Shown here one piece after another: positions 54,553 through 60,853 of a stretch of DNA of 64,000 nt (positions are counted from its first letter, which is position 1; every line of letters begins with the position of its first letter). Where the stretch lies: assembly GCA_944390795.1 (NCBI GenBank), contig CALXRI010000005.1, positions 20,842-84,841 of the forward strand, written 5' to 3'. Under the pieces are notes generated by a model. That model worked only from the letters and a program-made list of their open reading frames with translations, had not been told where the DNA came from and did not search any database. The DNA is from an uncultured Victivallales bacterium. GTDB lineage: Bacteria > Verrucomicrobiota > Lentisphaeria > Victivallales > UBA1829. The position numbers were made by a program, and so were the translations under genes.

Positions 54553-54809
54553 GCGAAGAGTGGGCAATCGCGCTTCTGTCTTTTGCGCTTACCGTGATGA
54601 CAACGGTCCTCGGCTGGGTGGCAACGGAAATCCGCCTGCTGCACAAGGCGTTGTCGCAATACGTCCATCGGGAGGACTGCGCAAGCGATATGAGCGCGCA
54701 TTGCGACCGCCTGGAGAAACTGGAAGACAAGGTAAGCGAGAACAGCGAGAAACTCGCCGCGATCGAGCAGTATCACACGATGATCAATGTCCCGATTCTG
54801 AAAAAATAA
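54549..54809 (+). CDS. Holin-like small membrane protein with coiled coil
   Basis: This 86-aa protein has one N-terminal membrane helix (WAIALLSFALTVMTTVLGWVA) followed by a coiled coil (CDRLEKLEDKVSENSEKLAAIEQYH). Proteins of this shape occur next to lysis genes in phages and may be holins or accessory membrane proteins. It overlaps the HDxxY gene by 4 bp and ends the coupled cassette. No other holin candidate is visible in the island. Confidence 0.5.
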   Translation: MSEEWAIALLSFALTVMTTVLGWVATEIRLLHKALSQYVHREDCASDMSAHCDRLEKLEDKVSENSEKLAAIEQYHTMINVPILKK

Positions 54810-54909
54810 AAAAACGGAAGAATGCGCGGGCATTCTTCCCGGGGTCAAGGGCCCTCCGGCCCTTGTCGCGGTCCGGCGGCGAGACGCCGGTCGTGCGGAG
54901 CACGAAATC
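54802..54909 (-). repeat. Multi-hairpin repeat, copy R4, ending in a terminator
   Basis: Reading on the minus strand: GATTTCG (54903-54909), CGTGC-TCC-GCACG (54892-54904), CCGGCG...CGCCGG (54873-54890), CAAGGGCC-GGAG-GGCCCTTG (54846-54865), and GGAAGAATGC/GCATTCTTCC (54816-54839), then GTTTTTTTATTTTTT. Compared with R3, the first and last stems differ by paired substitutions that keep base pairing. The final stem plus U-tract is a good minus-strand terminator that also meets the end of the holin-like gene. Confidence 0.88.
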
Positions 54910-55127
54910 CCCCGCCCGGAGCGGTTCAGACCGCTCAGTGACGAGAACTTTTCGTCAGGAAAAGTTCGAGAGCTCCGGGCGTCCCCATATCATTTTTTCT
55001 TCCCGGACATTCTTTCAATATGTTTTTAACAGCGAGAGCGCCGGGCATTTTCACGAGGTTGCACACTGTCCCGGCGGCTCTCGAAGCTTCGCTTCTCGTC
55101 CTTTAGCGGTTGGAACCGCCGCCGGAG
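54910..55127. repeat. Mosaic of further hairpins between R4 and R5
   Basis: The stretch is almost all palindromes. GAGCGGT-TCAG-ACCGCTC (54919-54936) and a 9-bp stem GAACTTTTC/GAAAAGTTC (54945-54967) are enclosed by a long-range stem GCCCGGAGC/GCTCCGGGC. Later come a GAGAGC...GCTCTC pair with inner CCGGG/CCCGG, a CGAAGCTTCG palindrome and GCGGTT-GG-AACCGC. I see no credible gene in the whole gap 54810-55260. Confidence 0.7.
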
Positions 55128-55222
55128 GAGATTTCGCCTGCGGCGACCAGCTTACGCAGCTGGACCGCGGCAGGACTGAGAGTCCTGCACGATCACAAAA
55201 TTGCTCCGCAATTTTTTATTTA
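55128..55222 (+). repeat. Multi-hairpin repeat, copy R5
   Basis: GATTTCG, CGCC-TGC-GGCG (55135-55145), CCAGCT-TACGC-AGCTGG (55147-55163), the 8-bp stem with GAG loop (55170-55188), then AAAATTGC-TCC-GCAATTTT (55197-55215) followed by a T-rich run that resembles a plus-strand terminator. It matches R2 over the first three stems. It ends 38 bp before the lipoprotein gene. Confidence 0.85.
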
Positions 55223-55260
55223 ATTTTTAAAGGCGCACTGCGCCGGAAAGGAAAAACATT

Positions 55261-55689
55261 ATGGAAACCAAACTTTTCAACCTGCTTCTGTCGGCAGCCG
55301 CGCTGTTCGTGCTGACCGGATGCGCGGCGACAAAGAGCACAATCACGGAGTATGACGCGTCCGGGAACATCCTGAAGAAAACGGAAACCTCGGAAAGCGT
55401 CATTTCCTCCGTGACGAAATCGACCCGGAACAAGAGCGTCATCATCTGGGAGGACGGCTGGGCCGGATACATCAGCGTATCTTCCGGCACGCTCGACGAT
55501 CCGACCCCGCACGGCAGAATCTTTGCCGGCAAGATCAACAAGGGAGCTGTCAGCCTTCTGCCGAACCAGAGCGGACTTCCCGGAATCGCAAAGATCATTC
55601 AGGCGACGAAGTCGGATCTCTCCATCGGCCTTGACGGAGCAAGTTCAAAAACAAAAACCGAAAATGATATGCTCCAATCAGTCCGGTGA
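55261..55689 (+). CDS. Small lipoprotein at the island edge
   Basis: This 142-aa protein has a lipoprotein signal peptide (METKLFNLLLSAAALFVLTGC, lipobox LTGC). The mature part is short and polar (STITEYDASGNILKKTETSES...), with no recognised domain. Outer-membrane lipoproteins of this size serve as o-spanins in some phages, so a release role beside the holin-like gene is possible but unproven. A purine-rich GGAAAGGAAAAA stretch precedes the ATG. It is the last plus-strand gene of the island; the leftward sugar operon converges 72 bp away. Confidence 0.6.
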   Translation: METKLFNLLLSAAALFVLTGCAATKSTITEYDASGNILKKTETSESVISSVTKSTRNKSVIIWEDGWAGYISVSSGTLDDPTPHGRIFAGKINKGAVSLLPNQSGLPGIAKIIQATKSDLSIGLDGASSKTKTENDMLQSVR

Positions 55690-55761
55690 CAGTAAGAGAT
55701 CCATTCCGAGCGGCATTGCATCACCGGGGGAACAGGATTCCGAAACGGGGACAAGGAAAAA

Positions 55762-56673
55762 TCAATGCTTGTAGCTCTGCACTGTGACTTCCAATCCGCG
55801 CTTGAAATCCCATGAGGGGCGAAAACCGGTGGCAAGCAACTTATCAACACAGGCCGTGGAATGTTTCACATCCCCGGGACGTTCCGGCAGATGGACAATC
55901 TTCGATTTCGATCCGAGAATCTCCACAATCAATTCCGCCAGATGGTTGATTGTCATCCTGCCGCCGTATGCAACGTTGTAGACGCCGGAAAAATCGTGTT
56001 CGGCCATGAATGCGTTGGCGGCGGCAATGTCCTTCACAAAAACAAAATCACGGGTCTGCTCCCCATCTCCGAAAATCGTGATATCCTCATTTGCCAGGGC
56101 TTTTGTGATGAAAATCGGAACGGCGGCAGCATACGCGCTCTTCGGATTCTGCCGCGGACCAAAAACATTGAAATAGCGCAGACAGGCCGTCTGAAGCCGC
56201 CCGGTCCGGCTGAACATGTCACAGTAATATTCTCCGTCAAGCTTTGTGATTGCATAAGGGCTCTTGGGTTCGGGAATCATCGTTTCGACTTTCGGAGAAA
56301 CGGGATTATCGCCGTAATTCGCGGCGGAAGTGCTCAAAATAAGCTTTTTGACACCGGCTTTTGCCGCCTCCTCCAGCAGAACAATCGTTCCGACGGAATT
56401 GATTCTGTTGCATTCGACGATTTTCTCCATGGATTCCGGCACGCTGACCAGCGCGGCAAGATGGAAAATATAATCCACGCCCTCCACGGCCTTCGCAACC
56501 GTTGCGCGATCGCTCACATCGCCTTCCACAAACTCACATGCAAGACCGTCAAGATTTTGCCGTCTTCCGGTCCGGAGATTGTCCAGCACGCGGATTTCCG
56601 CCTTGCCCTGGTAATGTTCGACAATATGGCTTCCGATAAAACCGGAGCCGCCTGTGACAAGAATGCGCTTCAT
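55762..56673 (-). CDS. NAD-dependent epimerase, UDP-N-acetylglucosamine 4-epimerase-like
   Basis: This extended short-chain dehydrogenase probably interconverts UDP-GlcNAc and UDP-GalNAc. The NAD loop VTGGSGFIGSHIVEHY starts the protein. The catalytic residues are in LSTSAANYG and YAITK (Y-x-x-x-K). RYFNVFGPRQNPKSAYAAAVPIF is close to the WbpP/Gne group, which prefers N-acetylated sugars; that is the main reason for the specificity call. The 303 aa are normal. It overlaps the upstream kinase by 4 bp and is last in a four-gene operon that supplies its substrate. Confidence 0.82.
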   Translation of the reverse strand: MKRILVTGGSGFIGSHIVEHYQGKAEIRVLDNLRTGRRQNLDGLACEFVEGDVSDRATVAKAVEGVDYIFHLAALVSVPESMEKIVECNRINSVGTIVLLEEAAKAGVKKLILSTSAANYGDNPVSPKVETMIPEPKSPYAITKLDGEYYCDMFSRTGRLQTACLRYFNVFGPRQNPKSAYAAAVPIFITKALANEDITIFGDGEQTRDFVFVKDIAAANAFMAEHDFSGVYNVAYGGRMTINHLAELIVEILGSKSKIVHLPERPGDVKHSTACVDKLLATGFRPSWDFKRGLEVTVQSYKH

Positions 56674-57764
56674 TGCATGAATTCCTTTACAATCTTTTTG
56701 AGTTTTTTCTCCTGCTCGATCAGACGTTTTACGAGCATGAACTGCGTGCGGCAGCGGTCCAGATTATGATTGTCCCGGCTGATCTTGAAATAATTGTCGC
56801 CATTGAGATAATCTGTCAGAAAACGAACGCCGATTTCAAATGTGATGAGTTCTCCGGAGAAAGGAAGAAGCTCTATCTCCTTTTTCGTCAGGCAGCCGTG
56901 CGCCCCATCCAGAAAACCTTTGACCAGAGCACGGAAAATTTCGATTCTGACGCAAACCCTGGAAAGATCGGTCTCGTCCTCGGCGGCGGGACTGACACTG
57001 CTGCGGACAAGATCGCCGAAGTCATAAAGCGAAAGCCCCGGCATGACCGTGTCAAGATCGAGAACGCAGATTCCCTCGCCCGTCGCATCGTCAAGCAGAA
57101 CATTGTTGAGCTTTGTGTCATTATGCGTGATCCGCTCGGGGATTTCCCCTTTTGCCAGAAGTTCAAGCAGAACGGGCGCCATCCAGCGGTGTTCCTGCAC
57201 AAAACGGATTTCATTCCTGGCCGCCTGAACCCGTCCGCGGACATCTTTCCGGACAGCCTCGTCAAAATCGAACATGCGCGACGGCGTATTGTGAAAATTC
57301 GGGATTGTCTCATAGAGACGCTCTCCCGGAAGATCCGCCAGCAGCATTTGAAAATTGCCGAACGCCTTTGCCGCCTGATATGCCTGCTCTTCCGTTTCGA
57401 GAATATTGTAAGTGCGGGCGTTGTCGACAAATTTGTAGGCGCGCCAGCACTCTTCGCCGTCAAGGTAATACATTTTTCCGCCACGGACCGGGATCAGATG
57501 AATGCAGCGACGTTCGGCATCCGGAAAGGACTCGAGTTTTTTTGCGGAATGCGCCAGAACCCGCGAGACATTCTCCATGAGGTGTTCCGGATGACGGAAC
57601 ACCTTTGTATTGATCTTCTGAAAAATGTATTTGGCATTTCTGCCGTCAAGCGTATAGGCGACTTTATAGGTGTCGTTGATATGACCGCTTCCGAACGGTT
57701 CGGCTTTAATGAAATCGCCTTCTATCCGGAAACGGGCGGCGATCTCCTTCACAGTGTTTTCCAT
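56670..57764 (-). CDS. Anomeric N-acetylhexosamine kinase-like phosphotransferase (NahK family)
   Basis: This APH-fold kinase of 364 aa resembles NahK, which makes GlcNAc-1-P or GalNAc-1-P from the free sugar and ATP. Diagnostic parts are FGSGHINDTYKVAY and YIFQKINTKVFRHPEHLMENVSRV at the start. The catalytic motif is THNDTKLNNVLLD, and the metal motif is DLDTVMPGLSLYDFGD. It is cytoplasmic. It is third in the operon, 8 bp after the nucleotidyltransferase, which could use its product, and it overlaps the epimerase. No lacto-N-biose phosphorylase gene is present, so the sugar source is another route. Confidence 0.82.
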   Translation of the reverse strand: MENTVKEIAARFRIEGDFIKAEPFGSGHINDTYKVAYTLDGRNAKYIFQKINTKVFRHPEHLMENVSRVLAHSAKKLESFPDAERRCIHLIPVRGGKMYYLDGEECWRAYKFVDNARTYNILETEEQAYQAAKAFGNFQMLLADLPGERLYETIPNFHNTPSRMFDFDEAVRKDVRGRVQAARNEIRFVQEHRWMAPVLLELLAKGEIPERITHNDTKLNNVLLDDATGEGICVLDLDTVMPGLSLYDFGDLVRSSVSPAAEDETDLSRVCVRIEIFRALVKGFLDGAHGCLTKKEIELLPFSGELITFEIGVRFLTDYLNGDNYFKISRDNHNLDRCRTQFMLVKRLIEQEKKLKKIVKEFMQ

Positions 57765-57772
57765 AAATGTGC

Positions 57773-58678
57773 TTACTCCAGGGGCGATGGATAAACTTTA
57801 TCCCGGACAAGGCGCGCGATTGACGCCTGAACCAGCGGCTTGTCCTCCCGGTATGTCACACCAAACCAGGAATCACCGCTTTTCATGACTTTGATCTGGG
57901 CATCGCCGGAATGGATCAGCGATGCGACCGCAGAAGGGATGTAAAATTCGGATTTCAGTTCCGTCCCGCGTTCGGAAAGGAACTGTTCAAACAATACGGA
58001 AAGATGATCGAAAATACCGGGCATGAATCCCCACATGTTCATGGAGACGGTCTCATCCCCGGTCAGAGGAATCCGCGCGCCGTTCTCCGCCGTGAAAAAC
58101 GCGCCGCCTTTCCCGTCCGGCACAATGTTCGTGCGTTCTGTGACTTCCGCAAGAAAACCCTCGGAATCGCAGCGGCAGACGCCGCGCGCCACCGAGCCGT
58201 TTTCCGACAGCGTATTCCGCAGCGTGAACCCGACCATGAAATGACGCTTCGCCGGATTCACGTTATTCTGAAAGCTCCCGGCCAGAAGGGCATAACCGCT
58301 CCGTCCGTAGAAATCGTCCGCATTGATCGCGGCGAACGGTTCGGATATCTTCTCCTTCGCGCAGAGGATCGCATGCCCGGTTCCCCATGGTTTGACGCGT
58401 CCTTCCGGCACGCGGAACGGTGCGGGAAGTCTGTCCAGATCCTGAAATGCATATTCGACCTGGATCCTGTCCTCCCATTTTGCACCGATATGTTCACGGA
58501 ATGCCTGTTCAATGTCGCGGCGTATGACGAAAACCACTTTGCCGAATCCGCTTCTGAGCGCATCATAAATGGAATAGTCCAGAATGATTTCCCCGGACGG
58601 ACCGACGGGATCAATCTGCTTGAGTCCGCCGTAACGGCTTCCCATTCCGGCGGCGAGCACGAGCAATGCTGGCTTCAT
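57773..58678 (-). CDS. NDP-sugar nucleotidyltransferase
   Basis: This 301-aa enzyme has the sugar nucleotidyltransferase fold. The activating loop is LAAGMGSRYGGLKQ (G-x-G-x-R...K). The metal and sugar segments include INADDFYGRSGYALL and SENGSVARGVC. It would join a sugar-1-phosphate to UTP or another NTP. The start chosen has GGAG seven bases upstream and lies 17 bp beyond the hexokinase-like stop; an in-frame TTG is seven codons earlier. In this operon the natural substrate is a HexNAc-1-phosphate made by the NahK-like kinase (inference). Confidence 0.85.
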   Translation of the reverse strand: MKPALLVLAAGMGSRYGGLKQIDPVGPSGEIILDYSIYDALRSGFGKVVFVIRRDIEQAFREHIGAKWEDRIQVEYAFQDLDRLPAPFRVPEGRVKPWGTGHAILCAKEKISEPFAAINADDFYGRSGYALLAGSFQNNVNPAKRHFMVGFTLRNTLSENGSVARGVCRCDSEGFLAEVTERTNIVPDGKGGAFFTAENGARIPLTGDETVSMNMWGFMPGIFDHLSVLFEQFLSERGTELKSEFYIPSAVASLIHSGDAQIKVMKSGDSWFGVTYREDKPLVQASIARLVRDKVYPSPLE

Positions 58679-58695
58679 AAACAACTCCGTACGGC

Positions 58696-60096
58696 TCAAA
58701 TCACAGGCAGACTCGCCGCGGCGACAGCCTGACCGTGACGGCGTCCCTTTTCATCCGGAATCCGGAATTCCACTTTCCCGGCAAGCTCCGGAAATTCGAC
58801 TTTCAGCACTTCCGCCGCTTTTGCGAGAATGATATCGCCGCCTTTCCCGGTCGTGACACGTCCGAGAATCAGGAGTTTTTCCATATCGTAGAATTCACAG
58901 TAGCGGGCAATCGTGTAACCGAAGCAGACGCCGATGCTTTCATAGATTTTCGCAGCGCGCCCGTCCCCGGCCTCCATGAGCTTCTGCACCTCCTTGAGCT
59001 GTTCGGCGAACTTCATATCCTTCGGCAGCTCAATGCCCGCAAGCGGAGCCAGTCTTGCCACACCCTGCTGGCAGAAATACTGCACGGCGCATCCGAGATC
59101 GCCGGACCATTCATCGGCCGGCGCGCCCGCCCGGTAGTCCACCGGAACAAACGCCAGTTCGTTCAGCCAGTCGGTGATATTGCCTTCGCGGTTGACATAA
59201 CCGCCGGCAACGCTCGTGCCCATCGAAATGCCGAGCACGCAGTTGGCGTTCATTTCCATGGATCCGGCAAGCGCCGTGACCTCGCCGTCATTGACGACTT
59301 CAAACGGAACGCCCCATTCCCTGCCGAGTTCGATAAAGAGATCCTTGACCTTTGATTCGAACTGGTCTTCGGGAACACCGCGGAACAGGGAAGCCAGGCG
59401 CACGCGGTTGTTCACATAAACGCCTGCGGAACTGCCGCCGATCGCGTCAACGCGGGGCAGATGCGCAGCCGCGCGCCGGAGCGTGTCGTTGATGCCGTCG
59501 CGGTGATACTGCGGGTCTTTCTGGAAGTAGGGATCCCACGGGACCTCCTCGCTGAATACAAGCTTGCCGTCAATGGTCGCCGCACACTTTCTGTCGGAAC
59601 CGCCGAGGTCGAAACCGATCCGGCAGCCGTCAAGATGCCTTCCAAGCGGCATGGAAGGCTCCTTGGCCTTCGGCGCGTCAGCATAGGCACAGGAGACAAT
59701 CTGCATCCGGTTGCTGTAGATTCTTCCCATCATGGCATAGTCAAAGGAGCGTTCTCCGTCGGGGGAGTAGATTTTCCCCAGTTCGGCGGCGATCTTCTCA
59801 TCGCCGGCAATCGTGACCTTCCAGCCGCCGCGCATCCAGAGAAGCCCCTTCACAAGACGCTCCACATGCCGGACGTTTGCCGCCATTTCGGAAGCGTCGG
59901 CATTGTCGAACACCACAGTCGGATAGACGCTCACGCTTTCGGGGTTGCGCTCGACGGCAATGACGATATCCTTGCTTTTCCCGGACGCCCTGACCGCTTT
60001 GCGGAACTCCCTGTCCCAGAGGGTCGCGGGCACGAAATCCTTGTCGAGACACGGAACCATTGCGCACGAAACAGCTTTCGTAATCTTATCCAGCAT
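58696..60096 (-). CDS. Hexokinase/ROK-like sugar kinase
   Basis: This 466-aa protein has the ASKHA sugar-kinase fold. The phosphate-1 motif is IGFDLGGSDRKCAA near residues 159-172. GGSSAGVYVNN and VVNDGEVTALAGSM provide the catalytic Asp region. A third motif is GISMGTSVAGGYVN. The Cys-rich zinc motif of typical ROK proteins is not seen, and it is longer than most ROK kinases because of a 155-residue N-terminal domain. It is first in the operon, with a near-consensus promoter and the ribosome site AAGGAG. The substrate is unknown. Confidence 0.78.
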   Translation of the reverse strand: MLDKITKAVSCAMVPCLDKDFVPATLWDREFRKAVRASGKSKDIVIAVERNPESVSVYPTVVFDNADASEMAANVRHVERLVKGLLWMRGGWKVTIAGDEKIAAELGKIYSPDGERSFDYAMMGRIYSNRMQIVSCAYADAPKAKEPSMPLGRHLDGCRIGFDLGGSDRKCAATIDGKLVFSEEVPWDPYFQKDPQYHRDGINDTLRRAAAHLPRVDAIGGSSAGVYVNNRVRLASLFRGVPEDQFESKVKDLFIELGREWGVPFEVVNDGEVTALAGSMEMNANCVLGISMGTSVAGGYVNREGNITDWLNELAFVPVDYRAGAPADEWSGDLGCAVQYFCQQGVARLAPLAGIELPKDMKFAEQLKEVQKLMEAGDGRAAKIYESIGVCFGYTIARYCEFYDMEKLLILGRVTTGKGGDIILAKAAEVLKVEFPELAGKVEFRIPDEKGRRHGQAVAAASLPVI

Positions 60097-60153
60097 TCTT
60101 GTTCTCCTTCAATAGAAAGCATGCTTTTTTTACCAGAAGACAATAACACAAAT

Positions 60154-60182
60154 AAGATACCGCTGTTTCCGACACTTGTCAA
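60154..60182 (-). promoter_or_regulatory. Promoter of the nucleotide-sugar operon
   Basis: On the minus strand TTGACA, a 17-bp spacer and TATCTT lie about 58 bp before the ATG. Confidence 0.7.
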
Positions 60183-60284
60183 GCAGGAAAAGTGCAAACA
60201 ACAATTTATCCGGCAAATATTTGCAATTCCCGGAATCCATCCTTCCGTCCCCCCGGATTTGACATGCAAATATTTTTTTCCGGA

Positions 60285-60313
60285 TTGCAGAAACGCCTCC
60301 GCCGCGCTATATT
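60285..60313 (+). promoter_or_regulatory. Promoter of the DivIC-like gene
   Basis: TTGCAG, a 17-bp spacer and TATATT, giving a leader of about 110 nt. With the sugar operon promoter it accounts for the 336-bp gap 60097-60432; nothing else is recognised there. Confidence 0.6.
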
Positions 60314-60432
60314 ACGGTACGAAGTGAAAGAACAGGGCTTTTTCGGAAAACAACACGGCTCAGGCGCCGGGAACGGGATGAATGTCCCGGACAGACCGCT
60401 CCTTAAAACCTAAAACGCGGAGATTATGCATT

Positions 60433-60717
60433 ATGAATCATAAAGTTCAGGCGATGCTCTCTTTTTCCCTCTATGTGCTTCTGGGAGTTATTTTTGCCTT
60501 TTCCGTCATTCTTGTACTTCCCGTCTACAAGCGCTATGCCGATATGGAAAAGAATGTGGCAGAACTGAACAACGAGCTGAAAAACGCACAAAATGAATGT
60601 CTGACACTGACGCGCGAGGTCCATGACCTGGAACACAGCGCGGCAGCCGCGGAAAAGGTCGCCAGGGAAAAATACAACTTCTGCCGGGAGGGGGAACAGA
60701 TTCTCATTTACAAGTGA
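60433..60717 (+). CDS. Septum formation protein, FtsB/DivIC family
   Basis: This 94-aa bitopic membrane protein is of the cell-division complex that links FtsL and FtsQ/DivIB. It has one N-terminal helix (FSLYVLLGVIFAFSVILVLPVY), a coiled coil (NVAELNNELKNAQNECLTL...), and the conserved tail AREKYNFCREGEQILIY. Length and layout are typical. Its ribosome site is weak, and the frame is open 17 codons upstream. The ATG was chosen because it directly precedes the membrane helix. Confidence 0.88.
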   Translation: MNHKVQAMLSFSLYVLLGVIFAFSVILVLPVYKRYADMEKNVAELNNELKNAQNECLTLTREVHDLEHSAAAAEKVAREKYNFCREGEQILIYK

Positions 60718-60790
60718 AGAACCCCGTATCCTGACATTTGAACGGCAGGAGAAAATCCGGAATTCCGTTTTCCTTTGCCTTGTGCCGGCC

Positions 60791-60819
60791 TGGCAAATCA
60801 GAAAGGATGGACTTATATT
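60791..60819 (+). promoter_or_regulatory. Possible promoter of the SSS transporter
   Basis: TGGCAA, a 17-bp spacer and TATATT (60814-60819). The -35 is weak; the -10 matches the common form. It lies 35 bp before the ATG. Confidence 0.45.
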
Positions 60820-60853
60820 ATGCACAGAGTGAAAATAATGGGAGAGAGATAAC

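Noticed and set aside
42632..55222. Multi-hairpin repeats as integron attC sites or cassette boundaries
   Set aside because: No integrase or conserved attC core sites are seen. The elements consist of several separate hairpins ending in terminator-like stems and do not separate single-gene cassettes.
42123..55700. Intact, inducible prophage
   Set aside because: No integrase, repressor, replication, terminase, portal or capsid gene is visible, and housekeeping genes lie directly on both sides. A tail-only island fits better.
58696..58699. Four-base overlap start (TTG) for the nucleotidyltransferase
   Set aside because: An ATG seven codons later has a GGAG ribosome site at good spacing and begins exactly at the conserved MKPALLVLAAG start of the family.
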